Below are positions 1 through 12,388 of a stretch of DNA of 64,000 nt, one piece after another. This DNA comes from CAVZLD01 sp963776055 (GTDB taxonomy: Bacteria; Planctomycetota; Planctomycetia; Pirellulales; Pirellulaceae), in NCBI GenBank assembly GCA_963776055.1, contig CAVZLD010000015.1, positions 1 through 64,000 on the forward strand, given 5' to 3'. The translations under genes and the position numbers were made by a program. The notes beneath the pieces are model-generated. The model was not told where the DNA came from. It searched no databases and saw nothing but the letters and a program-made list of their open reading frames with translations. The number at the start of each line of letters is the position of its first letter. The first letter of the stretch is position 1.

Positions 1-3000
1 GATGTACGACTTCAGTTTTCAGGAAAACTGAAGTCATTCGAGGGTTCGGATCGGGCTGACGTGAGGGTGAGTGGTGATGATACAAACTGGACAACGATTC
101 GGTCGTTCATCCACGACGACGATGACGAACAGTACCACGACTACGATCTGGTCGTTCCCGATGTCGGGCGAAACGCTCTACGACTCGCTTTGATGCTGGG
201 ATGAACGGCAAGTCCGACTACTGGTTCATCGACAACGTCCAAGTCACCGGCACGCAAACGGGCCCCCCGGAGCTGACGATCAGTGACGTCTCTGTAATTG
301 AGGGAGATTCTGGATTCACGTTTAACAGTGCGTTCGTCAGTGCGGGGAGCGGTGGCCTTGTTTCGCCACGGGGAATTACGTTTGGACCGGACGGCAAGCT
401 GTACGTGGCTAGTACGGACACCGATAGTATTCGTCGCTACGACGGCGGACGGGAAATTCATCGACGAGTTCATCCCTTCTGGCAGTGGCGGCCTGGACTT
501 CCCGCGAGACATCACTTTCCACGGCGGTGATCTCTATGTTGTCAGCACTTTCACCAACTCCGTGCTGCGTTATGATGGAGCGACCGGAGATTTTGTCTCC
601 GACTTTGTAGCCGCAGGTGATGGAGGCCTGGACGCGCCGCGCGGGCTACTTTTCGGATCCAACGACGAGCTGTACGTGACGAGCGAGGAGAGGATTACGC
701 CGTCCTACGTTACACCGCAACGGACGGTGCATTTCTTGGCGAGTTCATCGCGAGTGGTGACAACGGACTGGCCAACCCTTAAACATCACGATCGGACCAG
801 ACGGCAACTTCTATGTCTCCAGCACCTTCTCCGGTAGCAACGCAGTACTACGCTAGACTTCGGTGGCAGCTTCATTGATACGTTTGTCAATCCTGGTGCC
901 GGAGGTCTCGACGGGCCAACCGACCTCGTGTTTCGATCGGGCCTGCTGTATGTCGCTGGCTGGAGGAGCAATTCCATTGTGGCCTACGACTCGAGTACCG
1001 GTGATTTTGTGAGCACCGTAGCCGCCACCGCCGGACTGGACCCAACTCCATCACGTTTGACGATGCCGGCCGACTTTACGTTAGCAGTCGACGCACGAAT
1101 GAGATCCTGCGATTTTCGGAACCATCATCGGCCTACCTGGACGTCAGTCTTTCGTCTGCAAGTTCAGAAACAGTAACGGTCGAGTTTAGCACTGTCGACA
1201 GTTCCGCCGCCGCTGACAGCGACTATCAGTCGTCTAGCGGTACGTTGACCTTCGTTCCGGGCATGACATCGCGAATAATACAAGTCCCCATCGTGACTGA
1301 TGGGATCGCTGAGAGCGATGAGACCTTCAATGTCAGTCTCAACAATGTCACCAACGCATTAGTCGCAGATTCCGTGGGGCAAGTCACGATACGAGAAAGA
1401 CGTGTCTCGATCAGCGATGCGACCGAAATCGAGGGCGATGAATCGCCACACTATCGCGGCGCATTCGTCGACGGCCTGCCTAGTGGGCACTTCAATCCAC
1501 TTACGTTTGGCCCGGACGGCAATGTATACACAGCCGTCGGGACGGGCGCCGGATACAACACTATTCAGCGATTCGATGGCACGACGGGTGATTTCGTTGA
1601 CACGTTTATGGACAACTTGGATCCGGATCACAAATCAATGGCGTGCGGGATATCGTTTTCCATCCGACCGACGGCAAGGTTTATGTCGCTAGTGCCTACA
1701 CAGATGAAGTTTTGCGATACGACGCACTAACGGGTGACTTCGTTGACGTGTTTGTCAGTGCCGAAAGCGGAGGAATCGGCCATCCAGACGGTATGCTATT
1801 CGGTCCCGATTCGAACAACGACGGATTGCCCGAACTCTACGTCACCGGCTGGCTCAGCCACAGCGTGGTTCGCTACGACGGGGCTACGGGTGCACCGCTT
1901 GGGAATTACATTCCAGCTGGATCTGGTGGGCTGAGCTTTCCGTTCTCGCTTGCGCTGCGAAACAACGAGCTGTTTGTTACGAGTGCGGGCACGGATCAGA
2001 TCCTGAAGTATGACGCGGGCGATGGAAACTACCTTGGAGTTGCAGCGAGCGCCGGGCTCGATTACCCCCGAGGGCTCACATTTGGGCCCGACGATTTGAT
2101 GTATGTCACAAGTGGCGACAACGACCGCATTCTGCGGTTCACACCTAATGGAACATATGTGGATGACTATGTGCCTGCTGGAATCGCAGAGCTGGACAAT
2201 CCACGCACACCGCGTTTCGGTCCCGATGGAGATTTGTATGTCACAATGACAGGCAACAGTGAGATCATGCGGTTTGGTGATCAAAACGAAGCCCTGTTTG
2301 TTCTGACATTGTCTATACCAAGCAACCAGCCTGTTGCCGTCGACTTCAGCACGTCCAACATGACCGCCATAGCAGGCAGTGACTACGCGGAATCCGGCGG
2401 TGCCGTCTCGTTCGAACCTGGCGTCACGTCCCAAACGATCGTCGTTCCAATCGTCGATGATACGGATGTCGAACTCGATGAAACGTTCTTCGTCGATCTC
2501 ACGGGCGTCGTCGGTGCCACGATCTTGGTCCCATCCGCCGTCGGTACAATCATTGACAATGAAATCGGAAATGAGCCGCCCAATGTGAACGCGGGTGGAG
2601 ATCAGACGTTGGTCGACGCTGACGCGACTGGATCAGAATCGGTCACGCTCGTCGGCACGGTTACGGACAACGACGGCACGATCGAATCGATTGAGTGGAC
2701 CGATGGCACAAGCGTACTCGGTAATACAGCGACTTTGACGACAACGCTGGCCGTGGGTGTACACACTCTGACACTCACCGCCATGGACAACGATGGAGCT
2801 ACTGCAACAGATAGCGTCAACGTGACGGTAACCAGCCAGAATGATGCGGACGTCCTCTATGTGTGGGACATCGAGTTTGATTCTCGCCGTCGAGGACGTG
2901 ACTATCGAATCTTGGTGGATGTGCGGCGGGATAGCGACTTCGATGCGGTCGCCGAAGGCACGGATGCTTCCGCGGCTGGCGTCGAAGTAACGGTTTCGTT

Positions 3001-3226
3001 CACAGATTCTTCGGGCAACGTGCAAACATTCACTGGGCTGACCAGCTCCGACGGCATCTTTCGCAGCCAGTGGATCAAGAGGCTGCAACCCGGTGAATAC
3101 CGTGCCGAGGTTGTCGACCTGGCGTTGGCCGGCTTCGCGTGGGATCCAAGTGATTTGTTGGATGCCACTTTGAATGACGAAGACTTCGATGGCGATGGCA
3201 AGCCGGATGACGTCCTGACAAACTAG
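1..3226 (+). CDS. Secreted beta-propeller / Calx-beta / PKD-like protein, 5' end outside window, several frameshifts
   Basis: The gene enters from the left edge and stops at TAG 3224-3226. Read across frames it encodes many propeller blades of the type FGPDGxLYVxS...VLRYDG.TGxF (about 300-1120 and 1480-2280), then Calx-beta domains (about 1170-1400 and 2290-2570), a PKD-like domain (about 2575-2840, VNAGGDQ...DNDGATATDS) and a C-terminal Asp-rich domain ending near DGDGKPDDV. The first ~190 bases encode a lectin-like segment that continues as YWFIDNVQVTGT. The frame changes at about 190 (TTT where TTTT restores it), 450, 690-840, 855, about 1050-1200 and 1640. Extracellular adhesion or surface-layer function is an inference from the domains. 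No PEP-CTERM tail is seen. Shift density is higher than elsewhere, so either poor sequence or real decay is possible. Confidence 0.7.
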
Positions 3227-3439
3227 CCGTTTTCTAAAGTGAGAAGAAGGGCGACTATGGTCTTACACGATAGCCCTGCAAGGCCATTCGACGCCGACCG
3301 TCGAAACATCCTCGCAAGAACCGTTGTTCATTTCTGGATGGAACGCTCGTGAGACAAAAAACTGGGTCGTTGGAAGCCCTGCAAACGGGCCCGCACGGTT
3401 TGAGCACGAGTATTACAGGTTTGACAGGAGTTCATAGAA

Positions 3440-4395
3440 ATGTCGTTTCCTCGTTCATTGTTGCATCACGCCGGTAGCGCGTTGTCGCTATTCGTTTCCC
3501 TTAGTCTGGTTCTCATTAACTACACTTCATTAGCAGCCGTTACAGCCACAGTGGTGGGTCCTGTTGCCAATGCGTCAGCGGGCACGGTCGCTTACTGGCG
3601 ATTCGAGGACGGCTCAGCGGGCGAAAGTGCTGATGGAGTCAATGAAGGCAAGTTAGCTGACTCTTCTGGAAACGGGATGAGTGCGTCGGTAATTGGCTCA
3701 CCACTGTTCGAAGCTACCGAAGCATCTCTCTCGAGTGTAACGACGCTCGGACTTAAGTTTGATGGTCAAAGCCAAGTACGTGTGGACGACTCTCCAGAAC
3801 TACGCTCACCGACGGCCTGACGGTTGAGGCGTTCGTGCGCGTTGACTCGCTGGAGACTCCGCAGAACCAAGCCGCAATTGTTGTACGAGGAGACACACGA
3901 GCTGGACTCGATCCATATAAGCTCAATATCGGCACGACGAATGGCAATCGACCAGGCATTGTGACTTGGGCCATCAGCGATGCTGACAACAGAACGGCGT
4001 CGGTTCGGTCGACCGAGCCAATGCCGTTAGGGCAGACAGTTCACATCGCCGGCACTCTTGCCGGAGATACCGGCGAATTGCGTCTCTATCTGGACGGCGT
4101 CCTTACGTCCAGCAGCATGACAGATGTACGTCCGTTTGAAAAACTTGATGCGACCCGAGAACCTGCTTTGTGGATTGGAAGCATACACAGTAACACGATT
4201 TTCTCGTTTGATGGCTTAATCGACGAAGTTCGCATTTCCGACACGGCCCTCAGTCCAAACAACTTCTTGTACCAGGCGGTCCCGGAACCGAACGCTGCGT
4301 TGTTGATGATGTGCGGTGTGACCCTGTTCGCGGCAGTTACCCGGACGACGCGTGCAGAGCAGAGTTTGAAGGGCGGGCAACCAGAGCAACCCTGA
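3440..4395 (+). CDS. LamG-like (concanavalin A fold) PEP-CTERM protein, one frameshift
   Basis: ATG at 3440 follows AGGAG at 3426-3430. The N-terminus has a hydrophobic signal peptide (SALSLFVSLSLVLINYTSLA). The body shows a LamG/laminin-G-type fold: AYWRFEDGS near the start, FDGQSQVRV, then LTVEAFVRVDS, LRLYLDGVL and FDGLIDEVRISDTAL. The C-terminus is VPEPNAALL, a hydrophobic helix and a basic tail, the PEP-CTERM sorting signal recognised by exosortase in other bacteria. The frame changes near 3806; restoring one T (CGC TTC ACC) joins the two halves. It is probably exported and processed at the membrane. The ligand is unknown. It lies between a secreted propeller protein and a kinase, with its own ribosome-binding site. 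Confidence 0.8.
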
Positions 4396-4654
4396 CGCTT
4401 GCGGCTCCGGTTGACCGAATTGATTACGTTCCGGTCGAGTTGACCTTCGCTTGGCTGACTGAAAGTGGATTCGGAAGTGGTGAGTATCTGTCGTTGGACG
4501 CGTCCAGCAACCAAGACGCTTGTGCAGTTGTAAGTAGATGTGTCGATGCATCCGCCCAAGCAGAGAATTGGGTAATGTAAGCCGACGTGCAAGAACGGCT
4601 TGCCCAGCGAAAAGACATTGGATGTTGTACCGGAAACTATTTTGGATAAGAGTC

Positions 4655-7600
4655 ATGTCAGAACGTCAACAACTGGTCAAACTCCTTTTCAGCTCCGCAA
4701 TTGAGATGAATTCCGCTGCGGAGCAGTCAGCGTACTTGGACGAGCAATGCGGCCAAGACGAGCGACTGAGAGCCGAAGTCATGGAACTTATCGCGCACGA
4801 CCGGCAGGCGAGCGGTTTCCTGGAACCTAGTTCGGACCCGCCGGTGGCAACGCTCGAAATCCCTTCCAACGAAACACCTGGCCACGAGATGCTCGCTCAG
4901 ATGATCGGCGGCTACAAAATCCGTGAAAAACTGGGCGAAGGCGGGATGGGCGTGGTGTACGTCGCCGAGCAGGCACGGCCCGTCCGCCGCAAGGTGGCCC
5001 TCAAGATCATCAAGCCGGGTATGGACTCCAAGGAGGTTCTGGGCCGTTTTGAGGCCGAGAGGCAAGCCTTGGCCATGATGGACCACCCCAACATTTCTCG
5101 CGTGATCGATGGGGGAGCGACCGATACGGGCCAGCCCTTCTTCGTGATGGAATTGGTACGAGGCCCCCCTGTCACCGAGTACTGCGATAAGAACCGACTC
5201 GCGAACCGCGAGCGACTGCGACTGTTCCTTGACGTCTGCCGGGCGATCCAGCATGCGCATCAGAAGGGGATCATCCACCGTGACATCAAACCTTCCAATG
5301 TTCTCGTGCCGCAGATCGACGGCGAACCGGTCCCGAAAGTGATCGATTTTGGCGTGGCCAAGGCGGTCAGTCAAAAGCTGACCGAACAGACCGTATACAC
5401 GAAGTTTTCACAGCTGGTGGGCACGCCCCTCTACATGAGCCCCGAACAGGCCGAGATGGGCGTCGTCGACATCGACACGCGCAGCGATGTCTATTCTCTC
5501 GGTGTCCTGTTGTATGAACTGTTAACTGGAAAAACTCCGTTCGATCGCGAGACCTTAAAGCAAGCCGGATTCGATGAATTGAGACACATCATCCGTGAAG
5601 AGGAGCCGCCGCGGCCCAGTGCCGCGGTGAGTACGCTCGAAGCACAAGCGCTCTCGACCGTCGCGAAGCATCGCCGCACCGATGCTCGTAAACTCCGCGA
5701 CGGACTGACGGGCGAACTCGATTGGATCGTGATGCAATCGCTCGAAAAGGATCGCACGCAACGCTACGAATCGGTGAGTGCTCTCGCAGCGGATGTGCGG
5801 CGGTACTTGGATGATGAGCCGGTCCAGGCGTGTCCGCCTTCCGCGATGTATCGGTTGCGAAAGTTTGGCCGTCGGCACCGGGTTGGACTTGCGATCGGTG
5901 CCGCTCTGAGTGTAGCGCTCGTACTGGGAGTAGTCGGATTGGGCGGCGCTGCACTATTGATCGCTCAGCAACGCGACGCGGCTCAAACGGAACGTGCAGA
6001 AGCTGAAATGCAACGTGACCGGGCGGACCGTCTCCGTGTCGAGGCGGAACGGCAGCAGCAAGCGGCCGAAAAACAGAAACAAATGGCCGAGGAAAACTTT
6101 CGGCGAGCACGTGAGGCGGTTGATACTTATTTGACCAAGGTGAGCGAAGACCAACTGCTTAACGCGCCGGATTGCAACCACTACGTCAAGACCTGCTAGA
6201 GCTGGCGCTCGATTACTATCAGGAGTTCATCGACGAGCGAGGTGAGGATCCGGAACTAGAAGCTGACCTGGCCGCAGCGTACTACCGAGCTGGCGAGATC
6301 GCCACGGCGCTTGGCGATGAGACGGAAGCTCAAAGCGCACACCAAAAAGCGCTCAACATGCGGATCGCTCTGGCGAACAAAGATCCGAAGAACACCGTCA
6401 TGCGAAACGCTCTGGCGGAGAGTTACATCAGCTTGGGGCGTTTCGAGTCAACGCACATCGATAGCATCGACTATTTGACGAAGGCGATAGAAATGGCCAA
6501 GCCACTGGTCAATCCGAAGCATCGGGCAACTTTGGTGCGTGCCTACCTCTACCTTGGAGTCATGAAACGTCGGCATTTCAGAAATGACGGTGGTACTGAG
6601 AAAATGGAGCAGGCACGCACGGCGCTGGAAAATGCCGTGGACGTACTCGGAGAACTAAAAGAAGATCACCCAGAGGATCATCAGCCACGCCTGCTGTCGG
6701 AGGTCTACACCGAGCTTGGAACGTGGCATCAAATGATGGGCAACCAGGACGAGGTCAAGTCGTACGATCGGCGCACGTTGGAGATCAGCAAAGAACTTGT
6801 AGAGAAAGAACCGGACAACCTCGAACATCAGCACACGCTCGCGGGTCACCACGCGAACGTTGGTGAAGACGAGAAGAGCATAAAGATCTTTGAGAAGCTC
6901 GCCAATGAAAATCCATCCGTGGTCCTTTATCAGGGGGATCTCGCCAAAGCCTATGCAAAACTTGGCGCAATTCAGAAGGACCCGGGAAAGCTGGAGGAGT
7001 CGATTGAGATCTACAAAAGACTGTCCCGTGACTACCCAGAACAGGGCAACTTCCCAGGCAAGGTGGGCGCACAGTACAAGGCACTTGGCAATCTGCTGCT
7101 TGCGGCTGGCAGGATTGACGAAGCAATCACCGCCTACGATTCAGCGATCGCTACTCTCAGTGAACTTTCCTACTACCGGATGGAACTCTCCGACGCCTAC
7201 GAGGGGCTCAGCCGCGCACAGAACAAAGCCGGCAACCTCGCTGAAGCGATCGCGGCGCAGCGAAGTTCCCAGGAGGTTAGCCAAAAGGTCTTAGACGAAT
7301 TGCCGGATCAGCTTCACTTCTGGTCCTCACTGGCATACCACCGAAAGCACCTTGGCACATTACTGCGTCGAGCGGGCAAGATCGACGAAGCGTTGGACGC
7401 ATACAAGAGTGCGGTGGAACTCTTGGCGGCAAAATTCGCGGATGAAAAATCGCCAAATGGATCGCCCGGACAGGTCCGTGCGGCTCGAGGACTATTGATT
7501 GACCTCCACAAGGAGTTGGCCGACTTTCTGACGGACCTAGACCACAATGACGAGGCCGCGAATTCGTACCGTAACGCGATCGGCCTCGCCAGTGAAGTGA

Positions 7601-8272
7601 TCGAATTGGATGACGGCAACGCCAAGGCATGGATCAAACGCGGTTTCGGTCTACGAGAAACTGGGCGACTACCAGAAGGCCATCGAGGACTATGGTCAAG
7701 CAATTCGTCTGGAACCTGGTGCTAGAAGGTATTGGCGGTCGCGTGGATTAGCCTATGTAAAGCTGTCGGACGATGAAAAGGCGTTGGCCGACTTGTGCAA
7801 GGCGATCGAGCTGAAGCCGGAAGACACTTGGTCTCTGAGGGAGCGCGGATTGATTTATCATCGGCTTGGACAGCTTGACGTTCGTATCCGATATGAGCCA
7901 ATGCATCGAGCTAAAGCCGACGAGCGGTACCTTCCTGTGTCGAGCCAAAATCTACCGCGATCGAAAGGAGTTTGATCTGGCGTTGGCCGATTGCCAGCAG
8001 GCAATCGACATCGATTTCGACGACAACGACGACGCACAACGGCTTGCTCCGCGACGGCGTATGTTCTGCGTGGGGACATCTGTGTAGAGAATCTGCAGCG
8101 GTATGAGGATGCCATCGTCGAATACTCGAAGGCGATCGAATTAGAGCCGCACAACGCCGTCTATTTGGAGAAGCGCGGAAAGGCGTTTCAGGAGTTCGGA
8201 GATACCGAACGGGCGGCGGCAGATTTCGAGGAAGCGGCGCGACACGCGAACCAAGACGAAGCACGGCCTTGA
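4655..8272 (+). CDS. Membrane serine/threonine protein kinase with C-terminal TPR domain, frameshifted
   Basis: I chose ATG 4655 (MSERQQLVKLLF), the usual start type of planctomycete kinases with an N-terminal helical region. Hanks motifs are complete: glycine loop GEGGMGVVY at residues 94-102, Lys117 in VALK, HRD 208-210 with DIKPSN, DFG 231-233 and MSPEQAE near 261. One transmembrane helix spans about 411-437. A Glu/Arg-rich coiled coil follows, then many TPR units to the end (for example EDAIVEYSKAIELEP). The reading frame changes at 6169 (GG for GGG), 7645 (TTT for TT), near 7880 and near 8040. The restored protein is about 1,200 residues. The kinase domain faces the cytoplasm if the helix is a simple anchor, leaving the TPR part outside. 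Its last TPR is duplicated downstream at 9401. Its substrate is unknown. Confidence 0.85.
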
Positions 8273-8497
8273 AGGATGTCGGTTAACTGATTGCCTCCAT
8301 GGAGCGTGCGGCCAATGCAAGATTCTCTTGGGGCGTTGGAATGTCTGCCAACGAACCACACAACGTAGAAGTTCGAATTAACCGTCTGATGAGTGGAGAC
8401 AATAAAATGATACGCATTCCCAAATATGCGAAAGGTCCTGTCCTTTGCTGTTCAATAATCCTCTGTGTCGCTTGCGTCCACGTGAACTACGCGAGAG
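8087..8497 (+). repeat. Direct repeat copy 1: kinase tail + intergenic + signal peptide
   Basis: About 411 bp that match 9401-9812 at high identity by eye. The block covers the last TPR of the kinase, the 134-bp intergenic region with the ribosome-binding site, and the signal peptide of the next gene. DNA identity fades where the mature protein begins. Offset between the copies is about 1,314 bp. Confidence 0.9.
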
Positions 8498-9420
8498 CCC
8501 AATTCGTCCTCGGAACGCCCGTTAACTTTGGTCCGGTTGTGAATTCCGAGGCAAACGAAAACAGCCCCTTTCTATCGAGAGATGGACTAACTCTCTATTT
8601 CCACTCCAATCGCCTGGACGGTTCAGGGAATGCTGATATCTGGATGGCGAAACGAATTCACTTGAATCCGAGTGGAACCACACCGGAGAATTTCTCCGAA
8701 ATCAACACCCATGTGGCCGAACACACGCCGTTTGTCTCAAGTGATGGACTGACGTTCGTATATCAAGGGACACCAGGGCCGACGGCTTCGTCGGACAACT
8801 CTTTCAGCTGTCGCGAGACTTCGCAGAGAATCCGTGGGGGCCACCCACTCTCTTGCCCGCCCCCATCAACGATGGTGTTACGCCATTGTCCTCACCGTTC
8901 TGTCGGCGGACGGAAGAACGCTGCTTTACTCTTCGGTTCAATCGAGCGGCGACGTCGACATTTGGGAGGCAATCCGACCAACACCCCTTAGTTCCACCTG
9001 GACAGTGCGGCCTCTTGGACCAAATATCAACACGTCGTTTCGCGATTCCCGACCTGTCATGTCAGCTGACGGAATGACGCTTGTCTTTGCGTCTGAACGT
9101 GCAGGCGGCGAGGGAGGTTTCGACATTTGGATGTCGGAGCGTGAATCCGTCGCTGCGGATTGGGGACAGGCCACAAACCTTGGGGCGGTCGTTAACACAG
9201 CAGGTAATGAGCGACCAAGCCAGCTGTGGGAAGCCGAGAATCTGTTACTTTTCAAATCAGGCGGGCAGGGATACCCGGACTGCCTGGTGAAGGCGGAGCA
9301 GACATGTTCTATGTCAACGTTGTTCCCGAGCCATCGACCGCAATGCTGACGACGTTCGGCTTCTTAATGGCCGTTGGGCTATTTCGTGACAATCGATGCA
9401 GAAAATCTGCAGCGGTATGA
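8407..9420 (+). CDS. PD40 beta-propeller PEP-CTERM protein, copy A, frameshifted
   Basis: ATG 8407 is preceded by GGAG at 8395-8398. The signal peptide contains PVLCCSIILCVACVHVNYARA. TolB/WD40-like PD40 repeats follow: SPFLSRDGLTLYFHSNR, TPFVSSDGLTFVYQG, SRPVMSADGMTLVFASER with FDIWMSER. The protein ends with VPEPSTAMLTTFGFLMAVG and a basic tail, a PEP-CTERM signal. Several frame changes lie between about 8780 and 9300. The final residues (RKSAAV, stop 9418-9420) are read from the start of the duplicated kinase segment, so the duplication junction falls in the PEP-CTERM basic tail. It is paralogous to the gene at 9722. Likely exported; ligand and role unknown. Confidence 0.75.
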
Positions 9421-9586
9421 GGATGCCATCGTCGAATACTCGAAGGCGATCAAATTAGAGCCGCTCAACGCCGTCTATTTGGAGAAACGCGGAAGGGCGT
9501 TTCAGGAGTTCGGAGATACCGAACGCGCGGCGGCAGATTTCGCGGAAGCGGCGCGAAACGCGGAGCAAGACGAAGCACAGCCTTGA
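9374..9586 (+). pseudogene. Orphan TPR fragment, duplicated tail of the upstream kinase
   Basis: An ORF whose product from ENLQRYEDAIVEYSKAIKLEP to DEAQP is nearly identical to the last TPR of the kinase ending at 8272. It has no kinase domain or proper start: the first residues come from the end of PEP-CTERM gene A read in another frame. It is best explained as a by-product of the tandem duplication. A translated 40-70 residue TPR peptide cannot be excluded but nothing supports it. Confidence 0.75.
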
Positions 9587-9812
9587 ACGATGTCGTTTAC
9601 CTGATTGCCTCCACGGAGCATGCCGCCAGTGCAAGATTCTCTTGGGGGCGCTGGAGTGTCCGCCAACGAACCACACAACGTTGAACTTCAAATTAACCGT
9701 CTGATGAGTGGAAACAATAAGATGATACGCATTCCCAATTACGCAAAAGGCCCTGTTCTTTGCTGTTCAATAGTCCTTTGTGTTGCTTGTGTGCACGTGG
9801 ACTACGCGAATG
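9401..9812 (+). repeat. Direct repeat copy 2: kinase tail + intergenic + signal peptide
   Basis: Second copy of the block at 8087-8497. It begins exactly within the basic tail of PEP-CTERM gene A and ends near the signal-peptide cleavage region of gene B. The ribosome-binding site and start context are conserved between copies. Confidence 0.9.
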
Positions 9813-10714
9813 CAGAGCTTCAATTTGGCGAACCGGTGAATCTTGGCGAGGCGATAAACTCGCCAGGCAACGAGAAGGGACCGTGGGTGTCGCCTGACGC
9901 AAGGAGAATTGTGTTTGGGCGCCGTGTGGGCGGCGAGGACGTTGTTCCTCATGTCGAAGAATTGTATGAGGCAGTGCGCGACTCGTCAGACCAGCCATTT
10001 GGCGCCGGAATCGAGCTTGTGGGGACAAACATTGGGGTTCGCAACACGCATCCGTCACTCACAAACGATGGCTTGAGAATGGTTTTCGCGGTCCACGCTA
10101 ACGTTGACGTCTTTGACAACGCTGATTTGTACGAAACGTCGCGCACGTCGTTTACGGATGCTTGGTCTAACCCGGTCCCGCTAAACATTAATACGTCCAC
10201 AACTGAGGGAGCTCCGACCTATTCGAATGGCGGGCTGTCGCTTGCCTTTCACGCGAGGGATGCGACCGGCAATCTGGACGTGATGGTTACGTCACGAGAC
10301 GATTTTGACTCGCCCTGGAGTGAACCGAGTTCGATTGGCAGTGCGATCAATACCCCAGCAATTGAAGCTCAACCGTTTCTATCCGATGACGGCTCCTTGC
10401 TGTTCTTCTCGTCGAATCGGGACGGCGGCTTCGGCGGAAATGACATTTACTACTCAATGGTATCTGACGCCGGCGAATGGTCGCAGCCTGTGAATTTAGG
10501 GCCGTCGATCAACACCGAATTCAGCGAAAACTCTCCTTTCCTCTCCGCTGACGGCAGTGAGTTCTATTACTGGTCCAATCGCCCCAGCGGCTTCTTGGGT
10601 AACGACCTCTACGTTTCCCAGGTTGTTCCCGAGCCATCGACAGCAGCGATGACAATTTGGGGAATACTCTTTTCCGTCGGACTGGTTCGTAACAAACGTC
10701 GCAAGGGGCATTAA
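9722..10714 (+). CDS. PD40 beta-propeller PEP-CTERM protein, copy B, intact
   Basis: ATG 9722 corresponds to the start of copy A and has the same upstream sequence. The 330-residue product has a signal peptide (GPVLCCSIVLCVACVHVDYA), five PD40-type blades (GPWVSPDARRIVF, HPSLTNDGLRMVF, PTYSNGGLSLAF, PFLSDDGSLLFFSSNRDGG, SPFLSADGSEFYYWSNRPSG) and the C-terminal signal VPEPSTAAMTIWGILFSVG followed by RNKRRKG. Unlike copy A it has no frame damage. The leader is almost identical to that of copy A at DNA level while the mature parts are related only as proteins, so the two have diverged or were joined to a copied leader. Predicted to be exported and anchored or released through an exosortase-type system not present in the window. 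Confidence 0.88.
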   Translation: MIRIPNYAKGPVLCCSIVLCVACVHVDYANAELQFGEPVNLGEAINSPGNEKGPWVSPDARRIVFGRRVGGEDVVPHVEELYEAVRDSSDQPFGAGIELVGTNIGVRNTHPSLTNDGLRMVFAVHANVDVFDNADLYETSRTSFTDAWSNPVPLNINTSTTEGAPTYSNGGLSLAFHARDATGNLDVMVTSRDDFDSPWSEPSSIGSAINTPAIEAQPFLSDDGSLLFFSSNRDGGFGGNDIYYSMVSDAGEWSQPVNLGPSINTEFSENSPFLSADGSEFYYWSNRPSGFLGNDLYVSQVVPEPSTAAMTIWGILFSVGLVRNKRRKGH

Positions 10715-10977
10715 ACGCCGGAGGCTGGCTCATGAAGAATCATTCCGAACATCCCCGAGCGTCGGAAGTTGTCACGACGCGGGGCTTTTCGCTCGATGTT
10801 CGGAATCCCAGTATTGGCAAATCAAAACAATCAGCAGTTGCACGCCCGCACGTGATCGAGCGTTCGACAGGCACGCTGTTGTTCGTCGCATTGGTGAAAT
10901 CACGTACTACCCGACGAGGTGCGCCATCCAATTGTTGCACTGCTTGTCTCGATCCTTCGTTACGAGGAATCCAAATC

Positions 10978-12356
10978 GTGGACCGTCTTCTCGCGACCAC
11001 ACTTGCCCTAGCGATGCTCGCTAATCCGGCCCTAGCCATCGTCACCTCCGATGAACATGGCAGCCATGTTGTCATGCCAGGTCAGCCGAGCTTTGGTATT
11101 AATCTCGACGGTGTCGTCATCGTAGGGCTGCTACGTGATTCGGGCGCTCCGCTTCGCTTTTGCTCTGTGCTCTGATTACAGACCGGCACGTGCTCAGTGC
11201 AGCCCACTGCTTTGATCTGGACGAAGACGGTCAGTTTGATCTGAACGAGCTTGTGTTAAGTCCCGATGAACGTGGGCCTCATGCAGTTGTGTTTGAGCTG
11301 GAGCGGACAAACGGATGGATCGCTGTTGAGTACGAGGTGGATTCAATTAGGTGGCCGCAGGCGTGGCCCGATTCGAGGGGCGATCTAGCCGTGATCACGC
11401 TTTCTGCGGACGCACCGCCGTCAGTACCTCGCTATTCGCTCTACGGGGACCATGACGAAGTCGGCAAATCGTTTGTGATGGCGGGCTACGGGTCGCCGGG
11501 CCACGGCTCGATTGGGGCCCGCGGAGAAACCGGTCCTACGATTCGGAAGCGAGCAGGCCTGAATCGGTACGAGGCAATTCGCGACGATTACGTTGGGGTC
11601 GACTTCCTGGCCTACGATTTCGATAGCGGTCTTGCAGAGAACAACTCGCTGGAACTGTTCGGTGTTGAGTCGGACTTTGGATTCGGCGACGACGAGACGG
11701 TCAACGCCGTGGGAGATTCCGGCGGGCCAACGTTTATCCAGGGTGCGATCGCTGGAGTGATGGCATTTGGTGGACGGTTGCCAGAATTCGATGTCAACGA
11801 CGAACTCGACTCCAGCTGGGGAGAGGCCGCCTTCGACACGCGCGTGTCGACATTCCGCGAGTTCATCGTTGAGGCGACCGATGGCCTCGCAAGGTTTGTA
11901 ACAGCATTGCCGGGCGACCTGGACGGTGACGGCGATTTGACGACAGCGGACATCGATATTCTGTCGGGGGCGGTACGCGGCGGACATCACGACGTCGGCT
12001 TCGATATAAACGGCGATGGAGACATCAACGACTACGATCGGAAGGTCTGGGTACACAACATCGTTGGCACTCACTTTGGCGACGCTAACCTGGACGGCGA
12101 GTTCAACAGTAGCGACGTCGTCGAGGTTTTCTCGGCTGGTAAATACGAGGACGACGTCGCACTCAATTCTGGTTGGGCGTCTGGCGACTGGGACGGCGAT
12201 GGCGACTTCACCTCAGCCGACATTGTCGTTGCATTCGCCGATGGGGGTTACGATCTCGGGGCACGGACCGCCGTTAGCGAGGTGCCCGAGCCATCATGGG
12301 CAATTCTGCTGGGGATTGGAATGATCGGCCTCTTCCGCCTGCGAAAGCGTCGATAG
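10978..12356 (+). CDS. Trypsin-like serine protease with dockerin-like Ca-binding repeats and PEP-CTERM, one frameshift
   Basis: I chose GTG 10978 because GAGG at 10964-10967 precedes it and the translation opens with the signal peptide MDRLLATTLALAMLANPALA. The catalytic triad is visible: His in LSAAHCF, Asp in RGDLAVITL and Ser in GDSGGPTF. After the S1 domain come Asp-rich repeats DLDGDGDLTTADIDIL, DINGDGDINDYD, DANLDGEFNSSDVVEVF and DWDGDGDFTSADIVVAF, like dockerin or EF-type calcium loops common in planctomycete secreted enzymes. The tail VPEPSWAILLGIGMIGLF plus RLRKRR is a PEP-CTERM signal. The frame changes between about 11135 and 11160. Likely a secreted, Ca-stabilised protease; substrate unknown. 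A hairpin terminator follows the stop. Confidence 0.85.
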
Positions 12357-12388
12357 AGACTCGCGTGAAAGCCTCGACGCCAACCGTT

